From NCBI GenBank assembly GCA_014529385.2, contig CM043953.1:89808342-89872341 (forward strand): a DNA stretch of 64,000 nucleotides, in the 5' to 3' direction. Shown here piece by piece: positions 32,949-43,149 of this stretch (positions are counted from its first letter, which is position 1; each line of letters opens with the position of its first letter). The DNA is from Adiantum capillus-veneris (Eukaryota; Streptophyta; Polypodiopsida; Polypodiales; Pteridaceae). Made by a program: the position numbers and the translations under genes. The notes beneath the pieces are model-generated. The model was not told where the DNA came from and ran no database searches. It saw nothing but the letters and a program-made list of their open reading frames with translations.

Positions 32949-33315
32949 ACCATACTTGGCAATCTTTCCCCCCCCCCCCCCCCCCCTAAACTCACACCAA
33001 TGAGTGGAGAAATGTATTGAAGAAAAACCAAAAAAGTCACAAGGCTAACCATGCTTCCACCAAGCCATGGCATCTTCGAGCATCTATATTTCATAACGCA
33101 AGATACACTGATTGATGAAGGGTGCCACCCTGAAACAACGGAAAGCATATCGTTGAGATTGGTTTGGGGTTGCCACCCAAGAGAGAGTCTTGCCACAACA
33201 ATCCCCTTGCCTACCAAGCCAGTCCGAGGGGACATATTATCGATAACTTAAACCTTGGACCCATAACAAATTTTTTTCTTTTCCTTCTTCTTTCTTCTCA
33301 GACAAGTACTAGTCA

Positions 33316-33539
33316 TAGATTCCAAAACATTTACAATATGGCTAATGAGGTCCAGTTACTAGTCCTGAACGACTGTAATATCGGACTGGGGGGTTTCAAT
33401 GGTCGGCGGGGCTTCAACAAAGGGTCGTAGATCCCAAAAAATTTACAATATGGCTAATGAGGTCTAGCTACTAGTCCTACTCGATTGTAATATCGGGCTA
33501 GGGTGTTTCACTAGTCGACGGGGCCTCAACAGAGGGTTC
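33316..33539. repeat. 112-bp tandem duplication
   Basis: Units 33316-33427 and 33428-33539, sharing TTTACAATATGGCTAATGAG and TAATATCGG blocks, about 90% similar by eye. Confidence 0.85.
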
Positions 33540-34650
33540 GCATGTGAATCTGAAATCTCTTGCATCTCAAATGTCGGGATGCCATTCTCTTTAATCATCT
33601 CCTCTTGAGTCATATCTCGGTCGATGGCCTCTTCTTCCGGCTTGCGGGCACTTGCAAGAGGCTTTGCATCCCTGATGACATGTCTCCAAGTAGACCTAAT
33701 CACCGGATTGCGGACAACTTTTGCATTGGGGCAATCCCTAGCATAGTATCCAATTTTGTGACATTAGCAGGCGTTTGGAAATGAGGCAACTGCCAACTCT
33801 TGCCAAAAAGTGCCATAGCTTGACAAATTAATATCCAGATATTTGGGGATGGGCCTACTCATTTTCCACAATATGCAAACCTTAACATCCAAGCATGGTC
33901 TAACTCGTTGCAGTTTCAGAATGAACAGCACTCGGCCCATCATAGAAGCAATGTACTCCACATGGTCTTGGAACCATAGAGGGAGGTTCTCGAGTGTTAC
34001 CCATATTGGGTAGTAGTCCATAAACTCTTCGCTCGGACAGAACTTGGGTGTCCAAGGCATTGCATATGCAAAGTGGGAAGCCCCCCATATGCCTCCTCTA
34101 ATAACTAGATCTTGAGCACTTTGCTTGGAGGCACACTTTGCCACATAGAAGCCCTTACCCATTGGTGTGAACTAGCAAATCGTGTTACGATTATCCGTCG
34201 TTGTTGTTGTCCACTCCCACAAGCTTAGGTCGACATTCGACGAGGGCCCATAAAGTAGACAATTCCCCGAGAATTACCTGAGGGAGCACAGCAAGCCTCC
34301 AAGATTTGTAACGCTAGCTTTGGATTGAACTTAGCCTGCATCATGTACATGTCCTCAACTTTTTTCTGGTTGAACACGATCATCCAGTGCAAAATTTCCT
34401 TCACCAAGGTGCGAACTCTAAAGGAAGATGGTTTCAACATTTTCTCAAGATTGGAGGTGTTAGCAAAGGTTTCATTAGCTCTTTTTATGCCCTCTGCAGT
34501 GAAGACAAAATTTGCACCCATGCTTGAAAGAAAGCCCCTACTAGAAGGATCAAGATCCTCCCCCATCTCACCATCTTCAGACATAGCCCCATCGGGGTTC
34601 ATGCCAGTGAGACCCACCCTTAAAGCATTACCTTGCACACATCTCATTCA
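33440..34650 (-). pseudogene. LINE ORF1 (DUF4283-like domain plus CCHC knuckle), broken
   Basis: Two main open parts in the minus direction. 34647-34225 is N-terminal and includes VRTLVKEILHWMIVFNQKKV. 34162-33764 contains YYPIWVTLENLPLWFQDHVE and MMGRVLFILKLQRVRP, the W-V-L-x-NLP...RP...VC layout of DUF4283 domains in plant LINE ORF1 and related proteins. Directly after comes a defective zinc knuckle, C-stop-C-HKIGYYARDC (about 33742-33784), in which one spacer residue is lost and His is Tyr. Family role: RNA binding and RNP formation. Nonfunctional here. Confidence 0.65.
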
Positions 34651-34735
34651 AAAGTTGAGGGGAAAATGGTGGAAAGCAAGAAATGGTAGTACTAGACACT
34701 ACAAAGTAAAGTGGACTTTTTTTTTGGGATGGGAC

Positions 34736-36020
34736 TAACTTGAGTGCTATGCAAGTCATAGTGTAGTGGCTTCATCCCAACCATGAGAATCAAGTAGCTT
34801 AAACTTACACCTCGTGTCTTTTGGACGAAGAACTCGCAACAGTGTCTCGCATGATCTTTTGTTAAGGTTAAATAATTACTCAAGCCAGGCTAGTTTGTTA
34901 TTTATAACATCCACGGTTAACTATTAGACGTGCCAACTTGAACAACTCTTTCAAAAGAGTTAACTAAAAAACAACCAGATTGACTAGGAGACCAAAACGA
35001 AATTTTTTGGGTTGATTAGTAGATGCCCAGACGGTCTTTGAGGAGAAAAATGGGGTAGATGACACGTTAGAGAGAGAGAGAGAGAGATTTTATTGTTTTT
35101 GAGCTAGGACGGGACACGTGGAGCAAGAGTCAGCGGACGGCTAGGGGCAGTTTGCAGGAGGGAGTCTGCACTGAATTTTTTTTCGCTTGGCTCTCTGATG
35201 GCGGATGCCGCATCTGGTTGGTATTGCGAGGCAGGACTGCAGAGTGAGAGATACGCCTGCGCATAGCCAAACATGAGGGCAGGGAGATGTAGCGATGCTG
35301 AAGAAAGAGAGAGCGAGACAGAGGCAAAGATGTTCTCCAGGTCAAGGCGGAGAGAGGGAGAGAGAGAGAGAGAGGTCTTCTGAATGGAACTTTCCTCTCT
35401 CTGTTCCATCTGTGTGCGAAATCGGCCATGGAGCTATTCCCTCGATGAATTGCTTAGCTGCTTAGCAAAGCGGCAGTAGGGTCGCTGAGTTGCAGGAGAT
35501 AGAGTGAGAGATTCCATTGTGTCGAGGAGAACGCACAGAGGAAAAGAGGGGGGAGGTGCAAAGCAGGCTCCAATGGGCTGAGCGCGTGAACCGGCCGCAA
35601 GGCATTTTCTTTTTGAATTCGTAAGATTCGGGCGAAATCTTACGAATTAATTAATTGAGCTTTGAGAGGTAGACCGATATGGTCATGATGATAATAATTA
35701 CCACTCAAATAAGATTAGTAGAGTGTTACCGACGATAAGAGAGCAAATATTTTCGAGCATGCCAAAAATAGGAAGGTAGGCGGGAAGGAAGGGAGGCAGG
35801 GAGGGTACCAGAAATGGTGACGAAGTGTTGGGAGCGTCGTGTATAAATTGGGTAAGGGAAAGAATATCGCAATTTGTCATGCGCAAAGACATTAAATGTA
35901 GATATCAAAAACACCAAAATTTAAAATTCATATTTTCCAAAAATATCAAGTTTAGAGAAAAACTTGATTTTTTGCCTAACTTGGATGGGTGTCAAAATCT
36001 CCTATAAATGTACATGTCTT
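34736..36020. other. Unassigned DNA with short (GA)n tracts and a hairpin
   Basis: No gene recognised. (GA)n tracts lie at about 35070-35089 and 35345-35373. Overlapping Ser/Leu-rich ORFs on the minus strand at 35104-35429 are weak and partly repeat-derived. Confidence 0.5.
35616..35648. repeat. Perfect 13-bp-stem hairpin
   Basis: AATTCGTAAGATT, 7-nt loop CGGGCGA, AATCTTACGAATT. No gene ends here, so it is unlikely to be a terminator. Confidence 0.85.
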
Positions 36021-36026
36021 ATCACA

Positions 36027-36186
36027 TCTAAACTAACATAATATGGCAGAAGGGGGAGCCCTTTACACGTGTCGAAATCTACGACATGAAGGTTAAACTC
36101 CAAAATTGAGAGAAGCCCCTGTGCATGCGATAAAAAGGGAGAGAAAAAGAGAGAGAGAGGCCGCCGAAGGCAGCCGACCGTACTAG
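36027..36186 (+). mobile_element. Mini-Helitron-like element 3, best preserved
   Basis: 160 bp from TCTAAACTAACATAATATGG (directly after A) to GCCGACCGTACTAG (directly before T). It fits the Helitron A/T insertion rule with a CTAG end. Inside: TTTACACGTGTCG (CACGTG box), a short (GA)n tract, and GGCCGCCGAAGGC before the 3' end. The order matches 12591-12819. Non-coding. Confidence 0.5.
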
Positions 36187-36461
36187 TATTTATATACATA
36201 CATGTATTTCTCAATGTAGTTTGAGCATGCTCACATTTCTTTTAAATGTAATTTAGTATGCTTTGAGCTTAAATCAAATTAGTTTTCATAAGACTATGAA
36301 AAGAGCACTTGTACACAGGTAGTTTCTTGGCTTGCCAAGCCTACACAATTGATCTTCTAAGGCAAACGATATTAATCCCTCGTATTTATAAATGATTTTT
36401 AGAAAAGACATTTAGTTTAATGTTCTGCTAGGGTGGCTGCGGCCTGCGAGCTCTGCAAGGG

Positions 36462-36462
36462 T

Positions 36463-36501
<39 letters not shown>
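36462..36501. repeat. Poly-T then poly-G run
   Basis: About ten T followed by 28 G. Confidence 0.95.
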
Positions 36502-36503
<2 letters not shown>

Positions 36504-36652
36504 AAGGCGGGCTGCGGGCAGGGTGGTCTCGGGGAAGATTGTCTAGCAGCCTGTATTTTTGCAACTAGGCACCATGGGGGCCTCCCGCCTTGGCGCGGGG
36601 AACTTCTCTTTATTCTTGGCAGGAATGCGACCCACAGGCTTCGACAGAGCCA

Positions 36653-37488
36653 TCAAAGTCTCTGGTCGCCTGTTCTGCAACCAGCTACCTGCTACAGTAG
36701 GTCCTTCACCGGCAGAATGTGCGCCCCAATATTCCCTGCGCTGAGGTGTCAGGCTGAGGCAAGTTTGGTAATTTCGGCTGCTGCTGACGGGTCAGGGTCA
36801 GGCTCCCAGAGACTTTGACGGCCAGGAATAGACCATGGTCGACCCATTCTGCAGCAGGCTCCCAACTGCCCGCCGGTCGCCTGACCTGCAGAATAGGCCT
36901 CCCAAGGCCCATTCCCTACCCCATCAACGAGCCAGAGCAAAGTGAGCTGGAGTCTCAGATCACATGGCTCGCTATATTCTGACGAAGTACCTTGGTGCAT
37001 GCATCGGGTATGGGCTCTCGTGCATGGTGTTGGCAGCAAGCACTTGGTCCGTGGCTGTTCGGGGGCGTGCTCACTGTGCGGCTCGTTGTATCATCGATAG
37101 TTGGTTGGATTGATGGTAGAGCTGTTACAGGGAGCTCTCCAACCCAAGCTACAAAGAGAAACCCTCATAGGTAAAGACAAATCAGATACCAGTAAAGCCG
37201 AAAGGGACGGTGCCTGATGGGGTAGGGAATGGGCCTTGGGAGGCTTATTCTGCAGGTCAGGCGACCGGCGGCGGCAGCCGAGAGCCTGCTGCTCTGCAGA
37301 ATGGGTCGACCAGGGCCTATTCCCGGCCGTCAAAGTCTCTGGGAGCCTGACCCGTCAGAAGCCGGAATTACCAAACTTGCCTCAGCCTAACACCTCAGCG
37401 CAGGAAATATTGGGGCACACATTCTGTCGGTGAAGGACCTGCTGTAGCAGGTGGCTAGTTGCAGAACAGGCGACCAGAGACTTTGACG
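36653..37488. repeat. Large inverted repeat, 274-bp arms
   Basis: Left arm 36653-36926 and right arm 37215-37488 are near-perfect inverted copies separated by a 288-bp spacer. Landmarks on the left read TCAAAGTCTCTGGTCGCC... and ...CCATTCCCTACCCCATCA; the right arm carries their complements. Each arm contains a MITE-like unit of the GGGAATGG family (36824-36916 and 37225-37324). A transcript would fold into a very long hairpin. Confidence 0.85.
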
Positions 37489-37495
37489 GTGTAGG

Positions 37496-37622
37496 GAATG
37501 GTTCCTAAGGGACCATTCCTCTTAGGGACCATTCCTTGGAATCCCTGCGACCAAAGGGAGATCGGCGGAGCCGGGAGTCCTGTGGGAGCAGGATTGCAAG
37601 GAATGGTCCCTTAGCCATTCCC
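37496..37622. mobile_element. MITE-like element, GGGAATGG family, copy A
   Basis: 127 bp with inverted ends GGGAATGGTTCCTAAGGGAC and the complement of GGGAATGGCTAAGGGAC; the match extends through ATTCCTTG(G/C)AATCC(C)TGC. Left flank GGTGTA also precedes the copy at 39399. No target duplication is obvious. Confidence 0.6.
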
Positions 37623-38194
37623 GGCCGCCAACGATCGTGGGGAGGAGGGCCACCGGTTCAAGAGGTCAACCCCAGGTAGGCGACCAGTTCCATAGGCTGA
37701 CGTGTCAACATTCCGTGCAACTGTGATTCTGCATGTTGAGCTGGAGGCAAACAATTGGCACACAGACTTATTCCCAATGTTGAGCTGTCCAACATCAAAT
37801 GATTGCAAGCACAAATTTCCGCCAGTAAAGATGAGGCGATGGACGACTCTGATCTGCAGCCCCACGACCTTGACGACCCCATCACCATCTCTGGTCCCCC
37901 AAGTTGCCATCATCCTTGCCACCAAATCCGACATGCCCCGTGAAAGCCAGACAAAAAAAGCCATACATAGTCACCGAAATCCCAATCTTGCAGCGGAGAT
38001 GCCCAAGCTTCACCTCGTACTCATTTGAGTATGGCCCAAAAAAGAAAAAAAGACATTTAGTCTTTATGCAAGATTTTAGAAAAGAATGCATACTTTGAGT
38101 CTCTCATGTTACATAATTATTTTTCATTACATAGAATCTTCTCAAGATGCTTTAACATCTTCAATTAACATGTCCATGAAGGTCACCGTTTAAA
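37623..38194. other. Unassigned DNA
   Basis: Overlapping ORFs on both strands (37611-38098) without motifs. Nothing recognised. Confidence 0.4.
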
Positions 38195-38318
38195 ATCAAT
38201 CTTAATGAGTAAAATTTGAACTCATCACGTACATAGTATAAAACTCAACCTTAACCACTAGGCTATATGCATCCTATGTACAAAACTCACCTTAACCACT
38301 AGACTATATACATGCGCT
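38195..38318 (-). repeat. tRNA-like (SINE head-like) repeat, minus strand, partly duplicated
   Basis: On the minus strand TAGCCTAGTGG (38255-38265) is followed 42 bp later by GAGTTCAAAT (38214-38223), the same A-box and B-box-like pair as at 15467-15517. A second partial copy with TAGTCTAGTGG lies immediately upstream (about 38300). No clean cloverleaf. Confidence 0.45.
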
Positions 38319-38345
38319 CGCATTAGAAAAAAGCAATACAAACAA

Positions 38346-38602
38346 CCCCCCCCCCCCCCCCCCCCCCCCCCCCTTTTTCTCCTTGCCCTTTTTTTCCCTC
38401 ACCCTTCCCTTTTCCTTTCTTCACCCCCCTAAACTAATTAATGGGTCCCTAAAAAAGTCGTTTTGGACACCTACTTGCCCCCCCCCCCCCCCCCCCGCCC
38501 CCCCTTCCCTTTCTCCTTGTCCTTTTTTCCCTCACCCTTCCCTTTTTCTTTTTCACCCCCCTAATTAATGGGTCCCTTAAAAAGTCGTTTTGGACACCTA
38601 CT

Positions 38603-38644
<42 letters not shown>

Positions 38645-38861
38645 TTCCCCCCCCCCCCCTCTCTCACATAAGCCATACACATACTACACATGCAACTTTG
38701 GTCCCATAGGTCATATTTGACCTCCAAGGACGATAATAAAATCTATCTATCTATATCCCCCCCCCCCCCTCTCTCTCTCTCACACATCAGCCATACACAT
38801 ACTACACATGTAACTTTGGTTCCATAGGTCATATTTGACCTCCAAGGATGATAATAAAATA

Positions 38862-38896
<35 letters not shown>

Positions 38897-38953
38897 ATAT
38901 GAATTATTGTGCAGTAGCCCAAACCCCAAAACCCCCCCCCGTCCTCTCTCTCC

Positions 38954-38987
<34 letters not shown>

Positions 38988-38990
38988 AAA
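38346..38990. repeat. Poly-C-bounded tandem repeats plus (CT)n(CA)n
   Basis: Units at 38374-38477 and 38505-38604 are copies of one roughly 100-bp block, each ending GTCGTTTTGGACACCTACTT and bounded by poly-C runs of 28 nt (38346-38373), about 19+7 nt and 40 nt (38605-38644). A second block with ACACATACTACACATG is duplicated at about 38661-38745 and 38773-38858, followed by CT/CA tracts to 38990. Confidence 0.9.
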
Positions 38991-39398
38991 TACCAATTGA
39001 GCAAGGCTTGTCTCTTTGGGTACGTTGTTTCCTAGTTCACAAAGCAGCTACTACTAGTGGTTCTCTACTTTTTGGCAGGCCAAGCCTATGTGATCTATCG
39101 TCTAAGGAAAACCACTTTTAAAACCTTTACTTTTTGGCTGATTTTCTAAAAGCATGCAAGTTTGCAACTGTGTGTGTGTGTTTTTTTTTTTTTTTTTTTT
39201 TTTGGGGTTGGGGTCACCTTGTTATCAACTTGTAACATGTGTTGGACATGTTTCCTTGGAGGTTTTCATTTTCAATGGAACTAGTGTAACAAGAACCCAA
39301 AGTTGTTTAATGAAACAATGACGTGTCTCGACAATGCCCAAGTATGGAAATAAAAAGTAAAGGTGCAAATAGCACATTCAAAAAGGAGTGAAGGTGTA

Positions 39399-39519
39399 GG
39401 GAATGGTCCGTCAGTGACCATTCCTCGTAATCATTGCGAACGCATGGCAATCGATAGGGAGTTGGGAGCCATGGCCGGAGCAGTGATTATGAGGGAAAGG
39501 TCACTAACGGACCATTCCC
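39399..39519. mobile_element. MITE-like element, GGGAATGG family, copy B
   Basis: 121 bp with inverted ends of about 35 bp: GGGAATGGTCCGTCAGTGAC at the left and the complement of GGGAATGGTCCGTTAGTGAC at the right. Same family as 37496-37622. Confidence 0.7.
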
Positions 39520-39846
39520 GATCGGAAGGGGACCAAGAGTGAAGCACGGCTGGTGTTGACGGTGATACACTTGAGACTTAATTTTGACAATTGACTTGGC
39601 GGACATCAAACAGCCTGAAATTTTGGTTGCTTACTTGGCAGTGATCAAGCAGCTGCAGCTAATATTACGGGCAGTGAGGTGGGATGTTGTGGTTGGAAGA
39701 CACTCCCTCTCCTATAATCCAGGTGCTGACACATTTGACGAGTCCAAGTAATATTACGCAGTAGAAAGGAGACTAAATGAATGGCTCAGATGCCATGCCC
39801 CAGAACCCCGACCTTGACGGGTTTAGGGTAAACTCTTTGAAATTCT

Positions 39847-41165
39847 TTTTTTTTCAAAATCACAATTATGAGTGGGTATATGTATTAAAATCTTGAGAAT
39901 CTCTACAAAGTAGCCCCAAGCTTGTAATGAGCCTTGAGGTGTCTCTGGACCTCTTCACAAATTACAAAGGGCTAACCCTAGAGTAACCAATATCCAGGAT
40001 CACTTACCCATGGAGGTAGAGAGGATAGCTTGGTTCCACTCATCCGAGTTCCTCCTTTTGCCAAGGACAAAAGTCATTTCTCTGATTTCTTGAATAATCT
40101 CTGTAAAGCTAGCTATTGAGCAATCATTTGTAAACACTCGATAAATTTTGACCTTCCAAGCATGTTGAAGGTAGCAGAACGTAACAGTTTGTGTGCAAAT
40201 TAGCAATGCTTGACTCTTTATCACCATCCCTCTAAAAAACAAATCGTTTTTGAAGAATCCTATCTTCCACGTCCTTTGAACCCATTTGCATAGCTTTCCT
40301 GCTAAGCCACTTATAGCCCTGAACAAGTAAGAGAGGTCCTCACTAGCCTTTTTGCACCTCGAACACCTAGTTGAGCCAATGCCTATGGCCAAAATCTTCA
40401 CACCTATGGGCAAAGCCCCTCAAAGTACCTTCCACAAAAATACCTTCATAAAAAATGGCCAATGTGGATTGTAGATGTTATTTACTACCGTCATTCATCT
40501 TGCTCTCAGGCATTGCAAACCCACTGTTTGTTAAGGGGGGAGAACCAATCAATCTTGAACATTATAGTGTGTTATATACTCCTGGTTTGTGGGTTATATA
40601 AATGCCTACACTTGGGCCATCGTCAAGCTTTCCAGTCGAGGTTTGACTTGCAAATAGGCATCAAGCACTTTTCTAGCCCTTCGATAGTCCTAATCACCAA
40701 CAGACTTTCAAAGCCATTTAGGTGAAACTGGGTAGCCAGTTGGTCTACTTCTTTCTAGTTCTTATTGTTGTCGTCCCAAGAATGGGCCAACCGTCAGTGA
40801 CCTTTGTTATTCGCCTTTCTGGCTATTTCTCTCCAAGATGAGTTCAAGAGTATGTCTTCTAATGCTTTGGAGAGCCAAGGGGACCAGTGTGTTATGGAGT
40901 TTTGGAAATATCTAGTTAACTCTCCCCACTCGAGAGCCTTTGTTGCTTTGGTACACTTGCGCACCAGCTTACCTGTTGTACCACCTAGTCTCAAGCTAGA
41001 CCATCTAAGGGCCAATAATAAAAATTTAATCTCTTGTACTCGAAACAAGAGCCAACAAACCCTCATATGAGATCTCAAGTAACTTCAGCTCAAAGGGAAT
41101 GTTAGTGAAGAAGAGCATGTCGGGAATTTCCATGGGAAACACCTCTTGCAAGCAAGGCGACATCC
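39847..41165 (-). mobile_element. LINE, 5'-truncated, post-RT region, zf-RVT and 3' tail
   Basis: Left: T-run and degenerate palindrome AATCACAATTATGAGT (39858-39873). Then, in the minus direction from the right, FPMEIPDMLFFTNIPFELK (about 41150-41090), ALEWGELTRYFQNSITHW, the LDWKA-RWPK block, and zf-RVT at 40413-40000. The order matches 16740-17463 and 21424-21693, so this copy links both fragments into one LINE family. The RT catalytic domain is absent. Many stops. Confidence 0.65.
40000..40413 (-). pseudogene. LINE ORF2 zf-RVT and C-terminus
   Basis: Open 137 codons: VKILAIGIGSTRCSRC, ASEDLSYLFRA, LCKWVQRTWKIGFFKNDLFF, then IIQEIREMTFVLGKRRNSDE and an end near TSMGK. C-x2-C is intact, but the HLFxxC Cys/His half is altered (SYLFRA). 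Longest uninterrupted LINE segment in the window. Confidence 0.65.
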
Positions 41166-42785
41166 TTGTTGACCATCGTGAAGACCTACACAATTCGTAT
41201 TGAAAGGGGCACTACAGCTGGGGTCACTTTTCCCTCCTGCCTCGCGGCTTGAGAAAGCCTGCAGAGCTCGTCATTTCCATTCTCTCTTGTACGCGCTGAC
41301 TCTGTCCAGAGCTGCTCACTGCTTTCCCCATGCATTCACAAGCAATATTAGTTAAAAAGGTGCTTACTAAAGCACTGACCGGCCCCCATTCTCCACCCCG
41401 TTCATGATTTGCATGGCTAAGGGGCAATTCACCCCTCCTTGGATCCCTCGGTTGGCCATATTGCCTTAACCCCTTTGCCGACAGCCCACACTTAATCCAA
41501 CACCTTTGGCTGCCTATCATCATTAACCTTGGCCACCTAATTCCAAGGGTCCACAAATCATTGGCCGCCCGTTCTCAAGCTTTATTTTTAGCTTAAAAAC
41601 TCAAAAGGCAAGTTCGGTTGTTCATTTCGCATGCCTTGAATTAGATCTTCCGACGACTTCAAAAGAAATAATTCACACATTAGAAAAACACACATTTCAT
41701 TATTCTAGAGCTCGTGATCGTTGTGGTTTTCAAAACCCCATTAGCAATCAAATATTATCCAGATTCTGTTAACCATCACCAACTTACCCTATTCGACAAC
41801 AAGGTAAATCAATTTAAAAACTTATTACATTTCCTTAAATCTCCTAAATATTTTGTTAAAATCTATCCCAACATAAAGAACAAAGAGTGCATCAAATACT
41901 ACCACAAGCTCGTACATTGCAAATCAATTCAAACTCGACTCTCTTGCTGATGGGATGATGCTCCTATCCATGATGTTGTACACAATTTTTCACCATGGAT
42001 ATAAGTTGACTTTGTAATATTAACCCTCCAAAAATCAATGGATTTTATCTCTACTTGTAAGTTGCAAAGATGGTACAGAGAAGATAGTGCAAGAATCCTC
42101 TTACTCATGTCTATATTTGAAGCCATTTGGACAAGCTGACAGCCTCCAACAGTCTTGATCATGAAAAGAATTCATAAATCTTAAAACGTATATTTAAAAG
42201 CATAATTGGTGACATTACCTCTCTCTTTAAATTATAGTCATCCTCAACCTCAAGTATGAGTTACTTACCCCTTGGAGGTCTTTGAGTCCCTTCTTGAATG
42301 TTCCAAAGTTTCATGATCCTTAGACTTTACCATTCTCAATATTGATTCCGTACTCTGAATAAAAACTCTCATGAATATTGTCTCTCTAAATTAAAGAGAG
42401 AGAATAAACTCACATTACCTTTAAATCACATAGATATATATGCAATGGCTTTTGAATGTTCCAAAACCATGAAGCTCATTTAGAGTTTGGCATGACCATT
42501 CCCATTACATTTTAACCTCCAATTTAGGCCTTACGAAGTATTTTCTCTCTCTATCCTCGAAAGAGAAAATCACGTTTTAAGCCTCAAACTTTGTTCTAAC
42601 TTCCTAAAAACATTGTAGAAGGTTTGAAAATGAATTTTAATAATTAAAGTTTGATGTGACTCTTATCAAAATACAATTTTGATGGCATTATCCTATCCTC
42701 ACTTCATAGTCGTCCTCTGGTATATGTCATCTTAAGGAACAAGGACGCGATGCTTGGCAATCCTCATTTGAGCAACAACATTATT
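41166..42785. other. Unassigned DNA
   Basis: ORF 41556-41224 (minus, 110 codons) and ORF 42162-41929 (minus, 77 codons) have no motif I know. The LINE may extend a little into the left end. No repeats or RNA genes seen. Confidence 0.4.
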
Positions 42786-42789
42786 TTGC

Positions 42790-43018
42790 AGTAGGTAGCT
42801 ACTCTACTCAATGCTTGAGAGACATTGTCTACCACAAGCATGTTTCCATAAATTTAGCCAACACATCTTTCTGTAGTAGATGGCTAGTCTACACGGTGCT
42901 TGAGAGACATAATCCGCCACAAGCATGTCTCCATACATTGAGCTTACACACATTTCCATAGTGGATAGCTAGTCTACGCGGTGCTTGAGGGACATTGCCT
43001 ATAGTTGAGCATGCACGG
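42790..43018. repeat. Three degenerate tandem copies, about 85-bp unit
   Basis: Each copy contains CTACTCTACTCAATGCTTGAG-like, GAGACAT and CACAAGCATGTCTCCAT-like blocks (42790, 42873 and 42959 starts). Similar sequence recurs at about 45765-45795, inside a chromovirus-type LTR. Confidence 0.65.
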
Positions 43019-43149
43019 TCACACACATAACGAGCTAAGGGGTCATTGCTTGATTGGGAGCCCTCTCTTAATATCCATATTGGGTCAATATTATTGGTGA
43101 ATTAGCCAAGTGTCAGAAACTTGCTCTTTTTTTCCACGCACACCACATG

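Larger units (their letters stand above)
32966..34735 (-). mobile_element. LINE derivative with ORF1 only
   Basis: The left end is a poly-C run (poly-G on the element strand) and the degenerate family palindrome ACTCACACCAATGAGT (32990-33005). Then comes a 112-bp tandem duplication (33316-33539), then ORF1 on the minus strand (about 33440-34650). No ORF2 sequence (endonuclease, RT, zf-RVT) lies between ORF1 and the tail, so this looks like a half-LINE produced by deletion or template switching. The right boundary near a T-run at 34720-34728 is approximate. Confidence 0.5.

Noticed and set aside
35616-35648. Rho-independent-type terminator
   Set aside because: Stem is AT-rich, no U-tract follows, and no gene ends here; a bacterial-type terminator makes no sense in this context.
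36471-37333. Overlapping ORFs of 60-115 codons in the GC-rich inverted repeat
   Set aside because: Open on both strands because of high GC and symmetry; no conserved motif and partly made of poly-G.
42790-43018. CRISPR-like spaced repeats
   Set aside because: Degenerate tandem units without constant repeat and unique spacer structure, in a plant genome.
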